From assembly GCA_946482005.1 (NCBI GenBank), contig CAMLPV010000005.1, positions 62,001-126,000 of the forward strand: DNA of 64,000 nt, written 5' to 3'. The DNA comes from an uncultured Gilliamella sp. (lineage in GTDB: Bacteria > Pseudomonadota > Gammaproteobacteria > Enterobacterales > Orbaceae). A model generated the notes under the pieces. It worked only from the letters and a program-made list of their open reading frames with translations, had not been told where the DNA came from and searched no databases. Made by a program: the position numbers and the translations under genes. Below are positions 34,514 to 48,600 of this stretch, one piece after another. Within the stretch, counting starts at the first letter, position 1; each line of letters opens with the position of its first letter.

Positions 34514-36196
34514 TTAAGCTTGTTGATAAACCGTTTTGCCGCCAACAATTGTCGTTAGTACTTTGACGTTTTGCATATCTGTTGCCGGAATGGTAAATGG
34601 ATTGCGATCTAAAATAATTAAATCAGCAAATTTACCTTTTTCAATAGAGCCAATATACTTATCTTGTTTTAACACGTAAGCTGCACCAATAGTTGCACAA
34701 CGTAGCACTTCAACGGCAGTTAAATTGCGGTCGCTGTTTAAGCGTGGGTGTTCGGCGTCAATTTGTCGAGTCATAGCAATTTGGAAATCATACCATTCAT
34801 TAAGTGGATCAATTGGCCAATCACTACCAAAAGCACAGGTTACGCCGGCATCAATATATTGGCCATGGGCTTCTAAACCATTATAACGTTCGGCACCAAA
34901 TAGTGTTTGGTATTGTTCAACCATTGCCGAGCTACAACCCGCCCATTGGAATGAGAATACCACACTGGTTTTTAATTGTTTATAACGGGCAAATTGATGC
35001 ATAGCACTGAGTTCATTATGGGCCGTACTTGGGCGAATATCCGCATCCGGTAGTGCTTTTCGCATTTTTTCAATAGCGTTAAGAACCACTTCGATCGCCC
35101 CTTCGCCAACGGTATGCATGTGAGGGTGAAAACCTGCTTTCGATGATTCAAGGATTAAGGCATCTAGCATTTCTGTAGAGTAATAGAGATCACCATAGCG
35201 ATCTTTTTCATTTTCTAATTGATATGGTTTTAGCAAACGCGCTGTCATTAACGGCGCTTGCATTACGCCATCAACGAATAATTTCGTATGCGATACCTTT
35301 ATTCCCGGTTTAGGTTGCCAATTTTGGTCATCATAGCGTTTAGCGAACTGTTTTACCCGATCAATTACCGCTGGAATGTCTTCAATTGAATTGACATCAT
35401 CAGGGGGTAATTCACGCGCTCCAAATAAGCGTATTGAAAGTTCATCTTGCTGTTGTAATTTTAAAAATGCATCGGCTTGGGTTTCAGTAATACGCGCATC
35501 CATTACTGAAGTTACCCCTTGCTTATTTAATTCTGTTTGTGATAATTTAGCAATGTTTACCGCTTGTTCATCGGTAAGTTTAGAAATGCTGTCAAATGCG
35601 CGCATTGCAGGAGCATCTTCTAAAATACCGTTTAATTCGCCATCTTCAGTACGTCCAATTTTGCCATCAGAAGGCTCTGGCGTATTACGATCGAGTCCAA
35701 ATTTTTCTAAAGCAATACTGTTAGCAACGAGTGTATGACAATCATTTGAGAATAGAATAACCGGACGCGTGGTATTAAGCTTGTCAAGATCAAAACGGGT
35801 AATGTCAGTGCCGATTGGTAATACTTCTTGACGCAACCAGCCACGAACTTGTAACCAATTTGTGCTATTATTACTGGAATCGTTATCTAAATATTTTTGA
35901 ATAATGGCCAGAGTGGCATCAACAGTTAAACTTTGATAATTTAAATTACATGAAGATAATTGCATACCGCCCCAAAAAGTATGTAAATGGGCATCAATAA
36001 TGCCTGGCATCATGGTTTTATTTTGTAGATCATAAATTATCGTACAATTATCAACATATTGAGTGTTATTTATCTCTTGTGTGGTGCCAGTTGCAATAAT
36101 ATAGCCGTTTTGAATTGCAATAGCTTCACAAACTGTATCGTGTTTGTCAGCCGTGTAGATGTGGCCATTAATATAAATAACATCGGCTTTTGCCAT
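34514..36196 (-). CDS. Metal-dependent amidohydrolase, YtcJ-like
   Basis: 560-residue cytoplasmic enzyme of the amidohydrolase superfamily (Amidohydro_3). The N-terminal beta strands (VIYINGHIYTADKHD) lead to the first metal motif MPGIIDAHLHTFWGG (His70, His72). Later metal ligands include FVDGVMQ, PHMHTVGEGA and FGSDWPIDPLNEW with the conserved Asp. C-terminal IEKGKFADLIILDRNPF is typical. Relatives hydrolyse amides, formamides or imides; substrate unknown. Separate transcription unit between two plus-strand operons. Confidence 0.9.
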   Translation of the reverse strand: MAKADVIYINGHIYTADKHDTVCEAIAIQNGYIIATGTTQEINNTQYVDNCTIIYDLQNKTMMPGIIDAHLHTFWGGMQLSSCNLNYQSLTVDATLAIIQKYLDNDSSNNSTNWLQVRGWLRQEVLPIGTDITRFDLDKLNTTRPVILFSNDCHTLVANSIALEKFGLDRNTPEPSDGKIGRTEDGELNGILEDAPAMRAFDSISKLTDEQAVNIAKLSQTELNKQGVTSVMDARITETQADAFLKLQQQDELSIRLFGARELPPDDVNSIEDIPAVIDRVKQFAKRYDDQNWQPKPGIKVSHTKLFVDGVMQAPLMTARLLKPYQLENEKDRYGDLYYSTEMLDALILESSKAGFHPHMHTVGEGAIEVVLNAIEKMRKALPDADIRPSTAHNELSAMHQFARYKQLKTSVVFSFQWAGCSSAMVEQYQTLFGAERYNGLEAHGQYIDAGVTCAFGSDWPIDPLNEWYDFQIAMTRQIDAEHPRLNSDRNLTAVEVLRCATIGAAYVLKQDKYIGSIEKGKFADLIILDRNPFTIPATDMQNVKVLTTIVGGKTVYQQA

Positions 36197-36321
36197 TATA
36201 CGTGATTCCTTAATTAGAAGATTGAAGTTAAAGGTGAACGATAGCAGATTTATAAAAAATTTGTCAAATGCAATAATTTTCTTTATTGTGTGATGAGTTT
36301 ATGCTACAACTATCATATTTA

Positions 36322-36334
36322 GTTACAGCGTCAC
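36322..36334. promoter_or_regulatory. matS-like site overlapping the matP ribosome site
   Basis: GTTACAGCGTCAC matches the MatP target GTGACRNYGTCAC at 12 of 13 positions (T for G at position 3). It ends one base before the AAGGTG ribosome site and 11 bases before the matP start. No other site of equal quality was noticed in the window. Confidence 0.5.
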
Positions 36335-36345
36335 AAGGTGAGCTT

Positions 36346-36810
36346 ATGAAATACCAACAATTAGAAAACCTTGAATGCGGTTGGAAGTGGCACTATCTAG
36401 TAAAAAGACATTTAGAAGGTGAGCTAATTACTCGTTATATAGAAAGGAGTGCAGCAGAGCAAGCTGTAAATGAACTACTATTATTAGAACACAAGCCGAC
36501 AGCTGTCGTTGATTGGATTAAGCAGCATTTAAATCCCGATTTAGATAATCGCATGAAACAAACTATTCGGGCAAGGCGAAAACGGCATTTTAATGCCGAG
36601 CAACAAAATACACGTAAAAAGTCTATTGATTTGGAATTTCTAGTCTGGCAAAGGTTAGCTAATTTAGCTAAACGCCGAAAATGTACGTTGTCACAAACAA
36701 TTACGCAATTAATTGAAGATGCCGAGCAAAAAGAGCAATATGCCACTAAAGTATCGACAATTAAAGATGATTTACTGTCATTACTCGATGATAATCTAGA
36801 CGGTAAATAA
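36346..36810 (+). CDS. matP: Macrodomain Ter protein MatP
   Basis: 154 residues from the ATG at 36346 (AAGGTG upstream), the start that gives the family N terminus [20 protein letters not shown]; a longer frame from 36286 is unlikely. MatP organises the terminus region and binds matS sites with its C-terminal ribbon-helix-helix; [17 protein letters not shown] and [20 protein letters not shown] are conserved DNA-contact and RHH segments. Length is close to E. coli MatP (150). topA follows 29 bases downstream. Its presence fits Enterobacterales or Orbales-type chromosomes. Confidence 0.97.
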   Translation: MKYQQLENLECGWKWHYLVKRHLEGELITRYIERSAAEQAVNELLLLEHKPTAVVDWIKQHLNPDLDNRMKQTIRARRKRHFNAEQQNTRKKSIDLEFLVWQRLANLAKRRKCTLSQTITQLIEDAEQKEQYATKVSTIKDDLLSLLDDNLDGK

Positions 36811-36839
36811 CTTAAACTACAGGATAAATAGGTTTAATT

Positions 36840-39455
36840 ATGGGAAAATCCCTTGTTATTGTGGAATCACCAGCAAAAGCAAAAACGATTAATAAATACC
36901 TTGGCAAAGATTTCGTGGTTAAATCAAGCGTGGGGCATATTCGCGATCTTCCAGTAAGTGGTAGTAGCAACCGCAATGAAAAAACCAGCAAAGATAAAGC
37001 CAGCAAAGATAAAGCTGAGAAGAAAGTAAAACGATCTGAAAAACAGGTCTTAGTCGACCGTATGAGTGTCGATCCTTATAATGGTTGGAAAGCTCATTAT
37101 GAAATTTTGCCTGGCAAAGAGCGGGTCGTTGATGAACTTAAAAAATTAGCCAAAGATGCGGATATGATCTATCTAGCAACCGACTTGGATAGAGAAGGGG
37201 AAGCCATAGCTTGGCATCTTAAAGATGTTATTGGTGGTGATGATGATAAGTACCGCCGCGTTGTATTTAATGAAATCACTAAAACTGCCATTCAAAACGC
37301 ATTTAAACATCCGGCTATGTTGGATATGGATCGCGTTAATGCTCAACAAGCACGCCGATTTATGGACCGTGTGGTGGGTTTTATGGTGTCGCCGTTACTT
37401 TGGAAGAAAGTGGCACGTGGTTTGTCGGCTGGTCGCGTTCAATCCGTTGCGGTAAGATTAGTCGTTGAACGAGAACGTGAAATCCACGCTTTTATTCCTG
37501 AAGAGTATTGGGAACTTTATGCCGATTTAAAAACTGCTAATCAAGAAAAATTAACCATGCAAGTTACGCATTATAAAGATGATGCGTTTGAACCAAAAGA
37601 TCAAGTTGCGATTGATATTGCGTTAGCCGAGCTAAATAACAAGCAATATCAAGTTACCAATATTGAAGAAAAACCGACTAAAAGTAATCCAACTGCACCA
37701 TTTATCACTTCAACTTTGCAACAAGCGGCAAGCACTCGTCTTGGCTTTGGGGTGAAGAAGACAATGATGTTAGCCCAGCGCTTATATGAAGCCGGTTATA
37801 TCACTTATATGCGTACCGACTCAACAAATTTGAGTCAAGATGCATTAAACATGGTTCGCGATTATATTGGCAAAAACTATGGTGATAAATACCTACCGAA
37901 ATCACCGAATGTTTATACAAGTAAGAAAAATTCACAAGAAGCGCATGAAGCAATTCGTCCGTCAGATGTCAATATTTCCGCAACCAGTCTTAGTGATGTC
38001 GACGTTGATGCGGTTAAACTATATCAATTAATTTGGCGTCAATTTGTTGCTTGCCAGATGACATCCGCTGAATATAACTCTATTACAGTTACTGTTAAAG
38101 CGGGTGATTTTACTTTAAAAGCCAAAGGTCGTACTTTACGTTTTGATGGTTGGACAAAAGTACAATCACAGTTAAGTAAAAATAATGAAGATAAGATGTT
38201 ACCAGCAGTATCGGTTGAAGATATTTTAGAACTACTCAGTTTAAATCCAGATCAACACTTTACTAAACCTCCTGCTCGTTACAATGAAGCTTCATTGGTA
38301 AAAGAATTGGAAAAACGAGAAATTGGTCGTCCTTCTACTTATGCTACCATTATTTCAACCATTCAAGACCGTGGATATGTTCGATTAGATAATCGCCGTT
38401 TTTATGCAGAAAAAATCGGTGAGATTGTAACTGACAGGTTAAGTGAAAACTTTAATGATCTTATGAGTTATGATTTTACCGCACGTATGGAGCATGCACT
38501 TGATGAGATTGCGAATAAAAAACAAGAATGGCGCGAAGTTTTAGATCAATTCTTTGAAGATTTTAGCCAGCATCTTGAAATTGCTGAACAAGATCCTGAT
38601 CGTGGAGGAATGCAATTAAATCCACTCGTTTTAACACCGGAAATTAAATGTCCTAACTGTGGTCGTGAAATGGGGATCAAAACAGCTGGAACTGGGGTGT
38701 TTTTAGCATGTTCTGGTTATGCGTTGCCACCGAAAGAACGATGTAAGCAGACAATCAACTTAATTCCTGAACATGAAACTTTGAACATTTTGGAAGAAGC
38801 GGAAACAGCTGAAACTAATGCTTTAAGAGCACTTAAACGTTGCCCTAAATGTCATACTGCGATGGATAGTTATCTGCTAGATAATGAGCGTAAGTTACAT
38901 ATTTGCGGTAATAACCCAATTTGTGATGGCTCATTAGTTGAAAAGGGCACATTTAAAGTAAAAAGTTACGATGGTCCAATTATTGAATGTGAAAAATGTG
39001 GATCAGAAATGCATCTTAAGTCAGGCCGTTTTGGGCTGTATATGGGGTGTACTAACCAAGATTGTAAAAATACGCGTAAAATCTTAAAAAATGGTGATGT
39101 GGCTCCTCCTAAAGAAGATCCAGTTGATTTGCCGGAACTAAAATGTAGCAAATCAGATGCCCATTTTGTGCTAAGAGATGGGGCATCAGGTATCTTTTTA
39201 GCTGCACATAATTTCCCTAAATCTCGGGAAACTCGTGCACCTTTAATTGAAGAGTTACAACGTTTTAAATATCGTTTACCGGAAAAATTCATTTATTTAA
39301 CCGAAGCACCAAGTCATGATCCAAATGGTAATCCGAGTATTGTTCGCTTTAGTCGTAAAAATAAGGAACAATATGTCACATCTGAAGTGAACGGCAAATC
39401 TACCGGTTGGGTGATGAAATATGTTCATGGTAAATGGGTTGATAGTAAAAAATAG
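36840..39455 (+). CDS. topA: DNA topoisomerase I
   Basis: 871 residues, E. coli size. Toprim domain with Glu9 ([13 protein letters not shown]) and the metal triad D115-L-D117-R-E119 ([13 protein letters not shown]). Active-site Tyr323 in [15 protein letters not shown]. Three C-terminal four-Cys zinc modules ([27 protein letters not shown] starts) and a further ribbon domain follow. It relaxes negative supercoils behind RNA polymerase. A Lys-rich insert sits in the Toprim region at about 45-70. Upstream matP and downstream cysB; topA-cysB adjacency is the E. coli order. Confidence 0.98.
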   Translation: MGKSLVIVESPAKAKTINKYLGKDFVVKSSVGHIRDLPVSGSSNRNEKTSKDKASKDKAEKKVKRSEKQVLVDRMSVDPYNGWKAHYEILPGKERVVDELKKLAKDADMIYLATDLDREGEAIAWHLKDVIGGDDDKYRRVVFNEITKTAIQNAFKHPAMLDMDRVNAQQARRFMDRVVGFMVSPLLWKKVARGLSAGRVQSVAVRLVVEREREIHAFIPEEYWELYADLKTANQEKLTMQVTHYKDDAFEPKDQVAIDIALAELNNKQYQVTNIEEKPTKSNPTAPFITSTLQQAASTRLGFGVKKTMMLAQRLYEAGYITYMRTDSTNLSQDALNMVRDYIGKNYGDKYLPKSPNVYTSKKNSQEAHEAIRPSDVNISATSLSDVDVDAVKLYQLIWRQFVACQMTSAEYNSITVTVKAGDFTLKAKGRTLRFDGWTKVQSQLSKNNEDKMLPAVSVEDILELLSLNPDQHFTKPPARYNEASLVKELEKREIGRPSTYATIISTIQDRGYVRLDNRRFYAEKIGEIVTDRLSENFNDLMSYDFTARMEHALDEIANKKQEWREVLDQFFEDFSQHLEIAEQDPDRGGMQLNPLVLTPEIKCPNCGREMGIKTAGTGVFLACSGYALPPKERCKQTINLIPEHETLNILEEAETAETNALRALKRCPKCHTAMDSYLLDNERKLHICGNNPICDGSLVEKGTFKVKSYDGPIIECEKCGSEMHLKSGRFGLYMGCTNQDCKNTRKILKNGDVAPPKEDPVDLPELKCSKSDAHFVLRDGASGIFLAAHNFPKSRETRAPLIEELQRFKYRLPEKFIYLTEAPSHDPNGNPSIVRFSRKNKEQYVTSEVNGKSTGWVMKYVHGKWVDSKK

Positions 39456-39555
39456 GTAAGAACACCAGGTCAATTTTGACGAATAGACCAGGTTAAGTAG
39501 CAGTTTTAGTATAAAAAACTGTCTTGTGCTAAAGTGTGAAAGGAATTACCTTGCA

Positions 39556-39599
39556 ATTTCCCTCTTGCTTAAATTATTGCTTAAAAGAAAGAGGGAAAT
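39556..39599 (+). promoter_or_regulatory. Inverted repeat in the cysB leader
   Basis: ATTTCCCTCTT (39556-39566) and AAGAGGGAAAT (39589-39599) are perfect 11-base inverted partners separated by 22 bases. The right arm ends 25 bases before the cysB start. The separating bases contain a GCTTAAA direct repeat. It could be an RNA hairpin or an operator. Confidence 0.5.
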
Positions 39600-39624
39600 A
39601 CATATGGTCAAAGGAGCCTTTGTC

Positions 39625-40596
39625 ATGAAGTTGCAACAACTGCGTTATATTGTTGAGGTCGTCAATAACGATCTCAATGTCTCTCTTACCTCTGAAAAAC
39701 TGTATACCTCGCAACCAGGGATTAGTAAGCAGATTAAATTATTGGAAGATGAGCTCAATGTGCAAATCTTTACCCGTGTAGGTAAACATCTTTCAGAAGT
39801 TACGCCAGTTGGTGAGCAAATTATTGCTTTAGCCCGTGAAATTTTAAATAAAGCACAAGATATTAAAATTTTAGCTAAAGAGTTTAGCCAACCAAATCAA
39901 GGCTCATTAACAATTACCACCACTTATACTCAAGCTCGGTATACTTTACCCTTGGTTATCCAGCAATTTATGCTGCAATATCCAAGTATCACCCTTCATA
40001 TGGAGCAAGGTTCATCCTCCCAATGTCTCATGCAAGCACACACCGGACAAGCAGATTTTGCTATTGTTACCGATTTGTCAGATCTTAGTGATGATATGAT
40101 TGCTTTACCTTGTTATCACTGGAACCAAGCGGTGATTGTTATGAAAGATCATCCTTTAGCCAAAAGTAATCTAATCACAATTGAAGAGTTATCTAATTAT
40201 CCGTTAGTCAGTTATGACTTTTCTAATGATGGTTCTGACCTAAATCAAGCATTTATTAAGGCTAATCAGGTACCGAATATTGTATTTAGCACCACTGATG
40301 CTGATTTAATTAAAACCTATGTTAAGTTAGGTGTTGGTGTTGGCATTGTTGCTAAAATGGCGGTCAATGAGAGCTCTGATAGTGAGTTTGTGGTACTTAA
40401 TGCTGGCCATATCTTCCCCTACAGTACCACTTATATCGCATTTGCACGTTCTCTGTTTTTGCGTAACTATATGTATGATTTTATTAGTAAATTTTCACCG
40501 CATTTAAATAGACAAACCATCGATAAACTTAGTCTTTGTGAAAATAATATCGCGGTGCAAGCTATGTTTAATGGCGTCAAATTACCAGTTAGATAA
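39625..40596 (+). CDS. cysB: LysR-type regulator CysB (cysteine biosynthesis)
   Basis: 323 residues from ATG 39625 (AAGGAG upstream), the start giving MKLQQLRYIVEVVNNDLNVS, the CysB N terminus; the longer frame from 39526 is not supported. Winged HTH with TSEKLYTSQPGISKQIKLLE, effector domain with SLTITTTYTQARYTLP and the family's GSSSQ pocket motif in HMEQGSSSQCLMQ. CysB senses O-acetylserine/N-acetylserine and activates sulfur assimilation genes. Directly follows topA as in E. coli. An inverted repeat lies in its leader. Confidence 0.95.
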   Translation: MKLQQLRYIVEVVNNDLNVSLTSEKLYTSQPGISKQIKLLEDELNVQIFTRVGKHLSEVTPVGEQIIALAREILNKAQDIKILAKEFSQPNQGSLTITTTYTQARYTLPLVIQQFMLQYPSITLHMEQGSSSQCLMQAHTGQADFAIVTDLSDLSDDMIALPCYHWNQAVIVMKDHPLAKSNLITIEELSNYPLVSYDFSNDGSDLNQAFIKANQVPNIVFSTTDADLIKTYVKLGVGVGIVAKMAVNESSDSEFVVLNAGHIFPYSTTYIAFARSLFLRNYMYDFISKFSPHLNRQTIDKLSLCENNIAVQAMFNGVKLPVR

Positions 40597-40630
40597 AGGT
40601 ATTGGTCATTTGCGGCTGATAAAGTTTAGT

Positions 40631-40663
40631 AAACCAAGCAGCGAATGGTGTGCTTGGTTTTTT
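40631..40663. terminator. Terminator between cysB and hisIE
   Basis: AAACCAAGCA, 10 bases, TGCTTGGTTT followed by more T on the plus strand. Serves cysB; may also stop the convergent his operon. Confidence 0.85.
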
Positions 40664-40668
40664 AGTGG

Positions 40669-41288
40669 TTATTTATGTCTAGCTTTTAAAATACCGATCA
40701 CATCTTGTAGAGCAAGGTTTTGATCTTGCAGTAAGACAAGTAAGTGATAGATTAAATCAGCTGATTCATTTTTTAACTCTTCTTTATCGTGTACCGTGGC
40801 TGCAAGCGCCGTTTCAACGCCTTCTTCGCCAACTTTTTGGGCAATACGTTTAGTACCGTCATGGTAGAGTTTTGCGGTATAAGAGGATTGCGGATCGGCT
40901 TGTTTACGAGACGCCAACAACTGCTCTAAATCATATAGAAAGCTCCACTCAGTTTTGCTATTGGTGAAGCAGCTATTTGCTCCGGTATGACAAGTTGGTC
41001 CGATTGGGTTGACTAAGATTAACAGGGTATCGTTATCACAATCGGATGAGATACTAACTACATTTAAAAAGTTACCCGAGGTTTCACCTTTGGTCCATAA
41101 ACGTTGTTTGGTGCGAGAATAAAAGGTGACTTTTCCGCTGCTTTGGGTTTGAGCTAAAGCCTCTTGATTCATATAACCAAGCATCAGCACTTCGCCAGAT
41201 ACATAGTGCTGAATAATCACTGGCATTAAATTATCGACTTTTTGCCAATCAAGTTGTTTGGTATCTATTTGTATTTGGGAATGTTGAG

Positions 41289-41295
<7 letters not shown>
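40669..41295 (-). CDS. hisIE: Bifunctional phosphoribosyl-AMP cyclohydrolase / phosphoribosyl-ATP pyrophosphatase
   Basis: 208 residues catalysing steps 2 and 3 of histidine synthesis. HisI domain about 1-115 with metal motifs ([25 protein letters not shown]); HisE domain about 120-208 with [14 protein letters not shown], the helical pyrophosphatase motif. Last gene of the his operon; overlaps hisF by 7 bases. Confidence 0.97.
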
Positions 41296-43389
<2,094 letters not shown>

Positions 43390-44457
43390 CTATAACACTC
43401 CTTTTGAGCTAGGTAGTCTGTCACTTTCAATTTTAATCGCTTGTTTAAGTGTACGCGCAAAAGCTTTAAACAAACTTTCGATTAGGTGATGGTCGTTGTC
43501 GCCAGTTGTTTCAATATGTAAAGTAATTGCCATCGCATAACTCAAAGAATAGAAGAAATGCTCGACCATTTGTGTGCTCATATCACCAACTTTCGGATCA
43601 CTAAATTGCGTAGAGAACACTAGGTAAGGGCGGCCTGAAATATCCATTGCACATTTCGCTAAACACTCATCCATTGGAATAACAGAGGCATAACGTGTAA
43701 TTCCCCGTTTATCACCAAGTGCTTGTTTTAATGCTTCGCCTAACGCAAGACCTGTATCTTCTATGGTGTGATGATCATCAACATGAAGATCGCCTGTAAC
43801 TTGAATATTGAGTTTAATACCTCCGTGAGTGGCGATCTGATCTAACATATGATCAAAAAAGCCAATACCGGTATTGATTTGACTACCACCTTGCCGGTCT
43901 AACCATACTTCAACCAATATCTTAGTTTCTTTAGTATTGCGTTCAACTTTGGCATAACGATCAGCGGTGGTTAAACGTTGGGCTATTTCATTCCAATTAA
44001 GATTAACTGGATCATAACGTAAGCCTTTTATTTGCATGTTTTCAGCAAGCTGCATATCAGTTTGTCGGTCACCTATAACGTAGCTGTTTTGTTTGTCTAA
44101 GTTGCCACTGGTTAAATAAGGGAGCACTAATTTTATTTTAGGTTTACGACACTCACAATTGTCCTCAGGGAAATGTGGGCAAATAAGTACATCTTCAAAT
44201 ATTACACCTTGTGAGGCAAATATTTGCATCATTAAATTGTGTGGACCATCAAAATCAGCTTGCGGATAACTACTGGTACCTAATCCATCTTGATTGGTTA
44301 CCATCACTAATTTATAACCAGCTGCTTGTAGTTTAAGCAGTGCCGGGATCACATTAGGTTCAAACGCAAGTTTTGCAAAACTATCAACTTGAAAATCGAT
44401 AGGCGGTTCAACGATTAACGTTCCATCACGGTCGATAAATAAATATTTTTGTAACAT
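43390..44457 (-). CDS. hisB: Bifunctional histidinol-phosphatase / imidazoleglycerol-phosphate dehydratase
   Basis: 355 residues. HAD phosphatase domain about 1-165 with catalytic Asp9 and Asp11 (FIDRDGTLI), the Cys/His zinc loop [19 protein letters not shown] domain about 168-355 with [31 protein letters not shown] and [14 protein letters not shown] manganese motifs. The fused form is typical of Gammaproteobacteria. Separated from hisC by 8 bases. Confidence 0.98.
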   Translation of the reverse strand: MLQKYLFIDRDGTLIVEPPIDFQVDSFAKLAFEPNVIPALLKLQAAGYKLVMVTNQDGLGTSSYPQADFDGPHNLMMQIFASQGVIFEDVLICPHFPEDNCECRKPKIKLVLPYLTSGNLDKQNSYVIGDRQTDMQLAENMQIKGLRYDPVNLNWNEIAQRLTTADRYAKVERNTKETKILVEVWLDRQGGSQINTGIGFFDHMLDQIATHGGIKLNIQVTGDLHVDDHHTIEDTGLALGEALKQALGDKRGITRYASVIPMDECLAKCAMDISGRPYLVFSTQFSDPKVGDMSTQMVEHFFYSLSYAMAITLHIETTGDNDHHLIESLFKAFARTLKQAIKIESDRLPSSKGVL

Positions 44458-44465
44458 ATTTGCTC

Positions 44466-45533
<1,068 letters not shown>

Positions 45534-46835
45534 CTATTGTTTAGTATCAGCGTTAAGTTTAGCTAAGCGAATAGTCACGGCATTTTTGTGGGCAGTGAGT
45601 TGTTCTGCTTGTGCCATTAGTTCAACTGCATTACCTATTGCTTTTAACCCTTCAGCCGATAATTTTTGCACTGTCATACGTTTTTGGAAATCAGGTAATC
45701 CAAGGCTTGAATAAGTTGCGGTATAACCATAAGTTGGTAATACGTGATTTGTACCAGAGGCATAATCTCCAGCAGATTCTGGTGACCAATCCCCTAAGAA
45801 TATCGAACCAGCACTATTAATTTTATCAACCAGTTCATCGGCATTTTCGGTTTGAATAATTAAGTGTTCAGGACCATAACGATTGCTGATAGTTACACAT
45901 TCATCTAAATCTTTGGTAACGATAAGTCGGCTCTCTTGTAACGCTTTTTCAGCAATTCCTTGACGTGAAAGTTGAGCAAGTTGCTTATCAACTTCGACTG
46001 AAACTGCTTGGGCGATCTTCTCATCTGGTGTAAGCAATACAACCTGTGAATCCGGGCCATGTTCAGCTTGAGAAAGTAAATCCGCTGCAATAAACGCCGG
46101 ATTAGCGGAACTATCGGCAATGACCAGAACTTCTGATGGGCCGGCTGGCATATCTATTGCTGCGCCATCCAAACGTTGGCTAACTTGGCGTTTCGCCTCG
46201 GTAACATAAGCATTGCCGGGACCAAATATTTTATCGACTTTAGGAACTGATTGAGTACCTAATGCCATTGCCGCAATCGCTTGTGCGCCACCCAATTGAT
46301 AAATTTCTGTTACACCACAAAGTTCTGCCGCATATAAAATTTCGTCAGCAATTGGTGGAGGTGAACATAAAATCACTTTACGACAACCGGCAATTTTAGC
46401 TGGAATGGCTAACATTAATACGGTTGATAGCAATGGGGCTGAACCACCCGGTATATACAGGCCTACAGAGTCTATCGGTCTTGTTACTGACTGGCATTGA
46501 ATGCCAGGCATGGTTTCAACTGTTATGGTCTGCTTAACTTGAGCTTGATGAAATTTTTCAATATTGCTTACCGCTAATTGCATTGCCTGTTTTAAATCAG
46601 GTTTAACGCGACTCGTGGCTGTTTTTATCTCATCTTGGGATAATTTAATTTGATCGATTTGCACTTTATCAAATTTATTACTTAACATTTTAAGTGCTTC
46701 GTCGCCATTTTGTTTAACTTGCTCCAAGATATCGTTAACCGCTTGACTAATAGCATCGGAAGCTGCAATTGCTGGGCGAGTTAATAATTCTGCTTGTTTT
46801 TCTTTAGAACATTGTTGCCAATATGAAAGCTTCAT
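45534..46835 (-). CDS. hisD: Histidinol dehydrogenase
   Basis: 433 residues, catalysing the last two oxidations to histidine with NAD and zinc. Family motifs: [61 protein letters not shown] (zinc/catalytic His) and [12 protein letters not shown]. Starts 5 bases after hisG. Confidence 0.98.
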   Translation of the reverse strand: MKLSYWQQCSKEKQAELLTRPAIAASDAISQAVNDILEQVKQNGDEALKMLSNKFDKVQIDQIKLSQDEIKTATSRVKPDLKQAMQLAVSNIEKFHQAQVKQTITVETMPGIQCQSVTRPIDSVGLYIPGGSAPLLSTVLMLAIPAKIAGCRKVILCSPPPIADEILYAAELCGVTEIYQLGGAQAIAAMALGTQSVPKVDKIFGPGNAYVTEAKRQVSQRLDGAAIDMPAGPSEVLVIADSSANPAFIAADLLSQAEHGPDSQVVLLTPDEKIAQAVSVEVDKQLAQLSRQGIAEKALQESRLIVTKDLDECVTISNRYGPEHLIIQTENADELVDKINSAGSIFLGDWSPESAGDYASGTNHVLPTYGYTATYSSLGLPDFQKRMTVQKLSAEGLKAIGNAVELMAQAEQLTAHKNAVTIRLAKLNADTKQ

Positions 46836-46840
46836 TTTGC

Positions 46841-47740
46841 TTACTCCATCATTTTTTCAATTGGTAATACAAGGATTGAACTTGCACCTAATGCTTTTAG
46901 TTTTTCCATGGTTTCCCAGAATAGTGACTCAGTACTAACCATGTGTAGTGCTACCCGATTTTGTTCGCCGGTTAATGGTAAAATGGTTGGGTTTTCAGCA
47001 CCTGGTAATAAAGATACGACTTGATCTAAAACTGCGGTTGGCGCGTGCAACATAATGTATTTAGATTCGCGAGCTTGAATCACTCCTTGAATACGAGTCA
47101 TCACTTTATCGATTAACGCCTGTTTGGTGGCAGACATTTCGCCTTCACGTTGAATTAAGCAAGCTTTAGATTTATATATGACCTCAATCTCTTGTAACCC
47201 ATTAGCTTCAAGGGTTGCACCACTTGAGACTAAATCACAAATTACATCGGCTAGACCTGCTCGAGGAGCGACTTCAACTGAACCATTGAGTAAACACGTT
47301 TTAAAACTTACATTATATTGAGAAAGATAACGGCGGAGCAGGTGAGGATAAGTGGTGGCGACACGTAAATCATTTAAACACTCAGGACCGGTGTAATTAA
47401 AATCACGAGGGGCGGCAATCGATAAACGACATCCGCCAAAGTCAAGTCGACGTAATTTTTTGTATTGTGGATTTTCGCCTTCAGCTTGTCTATCTAGCAC
47501 TTCTTCTTCTAAAACATTTTCACCGACAATACCAATATCAACAACGCCATCAATAACCAGTCCTGGTATATCATCATCGCGAACGCGTAAAATATCAATT
47601 GGCATATTTTCGGCAAAAGCAATTAAACGTTGCTCTTGCAAATTGATTTTAATTCCACATTGAGCTAGTAATTTTTTTGACTCATCGCTTAAGCGTCCTG
47701 ATTTTTGCATTGCTATACGTAAACGTGAATTATCCAACAT
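46841..47740 (-). CDS. hisG: ATP phosphoribosyltransferase (long form)
   Basis: 299 residues from the ATG at 47740 (GGAG upstream), matching the enterobacterial start M[16 protein letters not shown]; the ATG at 47761 has no ribosome site. The C-terminal ACT-like domain (about 225-299) gives histidine feedback. PRPP loop in [14 protein letters not shown]. First enzyme and first structural gene of the operon, preceded by the hisL attenuator. Confidence 0.97.
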   Translation of the reverse strand: MLDNSRLRIAMQKSGRLSDESKKLLAQCGIKINLQEQRLIAFAENMPIDILRVRDDDIPGLVIDGVVDIGIVGENVLEEEVLDRQAEGENPQYKKLRRLDFGGCRLSIAAPRDFNYTGPECLNDLRVATTYPHLLRRYLSQYNVSFKTCLLNGSVEVAPRAGLADVICDLVSSGATLEANGLQEIEVIYKSKACLIQREGEMSATKQALIDKVMTRIQGVIQARESKYIMLHAPTAVLDQVVSLLPGAENPTILPLTGEQNRVALHMVSTESLFWETMEKLKALGASSILVLPIEKMME

Positions 47741-47787
47741 ATTATTCTCCAACTTATCCAAATAAAATTATTAACTACAAACAAAAA

Positions 47788-47817
47788 ACCCTCGGAAGTC
47801 TGATCTTCCGAGGGTTC
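47788..47817 (-). terminator. his operon attenuator (terminator hairpin)
   Basis: AACCCTCGGAAG and CTTCCGAGGGTT are perfect 12-base partners around ATCAGA-type loop bases, followed on the minus strand by T6. It lies between hisL and hisG. Alternative pairing partners (GGAAGAC and GTCTTCC at 47840-47880) can form an antiterminator, as in E. coli his. Confidence 0.9.
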
Positions 47818-47883
47818 TCTATTTGCTTTTGCGATATCACCGGAAGACCATTTGTCTTCCAGCACCAATCGCCCGAAGACTAT

Positions 47884-47937
47884 TCAGGAATGATGGTGAT
47901 GATGATGTTTGCTAACTAAAACACAAAAACAATTCAT
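47884..47937 (-). CDS. hisL: his operon leader peptide
   Basis: 17-residue peptide MNCFCVLVSKHHHHHHS with six consecutive His codons (CAT/CAC) just before the end. Low charged tRNA-His stalls ribosomes here and favours the antiterminator, so hisGDCBHAF(IE) is expressed when histidine is scarce. The start lies behind a modest AAAGG ribosome site. E. coli HisL has seven consecutive His. Confidence 0.93.
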   Translation of the reverse strand: MNCFCVLVSKHHHHHHS

Positions 47938-48101
47938 AAAAAATGAAACCTTTAAATTTAACTGTCGTACAAAATATAACAGAAATGATTAATGAGCAAC
48001 TATTTTTTGATGATTTATTAAAAAATTTGTAAATAAGTTAATTTTCAACTGAATGATTTTTGCTTAATTGATATTTAGATAAGCACTGCAAATCAGCATA
48101 A

Positions 48102-48494
48102 TTATAAAATTTGTTGCAATTGATGGCTGACTTTATAGCGGGCAAAATTTTCAATTTTATTTAAGAATAATTTTAAAGCATTACTATCAAATTGACTAAC
48201 GATCAGGTAACAACCATCACCAGTAATCTTATAAAATTCGGCTACCTCAGCAAAAGATTTTACTAACTTTTCAAATGATTCAAATTGATTTGTGTTCATA
48301 TAAATAGTAATGAATTGTAATTGATCCCTTTGTTCTTTAATGGTGAATCTTTGTATAATATGATTGTTGAGTAATTCTTGCACACGTTGCCCAACAGCTT
48401 GACTAGACAAAAATACTTTTTCGCCGATCTCTCGCCAAGATTGTCGGCTGTTATATCTTAATTCATTTAATATAGCGCGATCTTTTTTATCCAT
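48102..48494 (-). CDS. Lrp/AsnC-family transcriptional regulator
   Basis: 130 residues. N-terminal HTH (MDKKDRAILNELRYNSRQSW, then IGEKVFLSSQAVGQRVQEL), C-terminal RAM ligand domain (FYKITGDGCYLIVSQFDS is its conserved loop). Shorter than E. coli Lrp (164). Divergent from an isochorismatase-family hydrolase with a 106-base gap, so it may control that gene. Confidence 0.85.
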   Translation of the reverse strand: MDKKDRAILNELRYNSRQSWREIGEKVFLSSQAVGQRVQELLNNHIIQRFTIKEQRDQLQFITIYMNTNQFESFEKLVKSFAEVAEFYKITGDGCYLIVSQFDSNALKLFLNKIENFARYKVSHQLQQIL

Positions 48495-48600
48495 AGTTTC
48501 AATTTGAAAGCAGACTGAGGTTTATTACTTCAATTTGCTATGTCATTTAAAGGTTGATTATTTCAAAATAATAACACGAAACATTACAAAGGAGAGCAAA

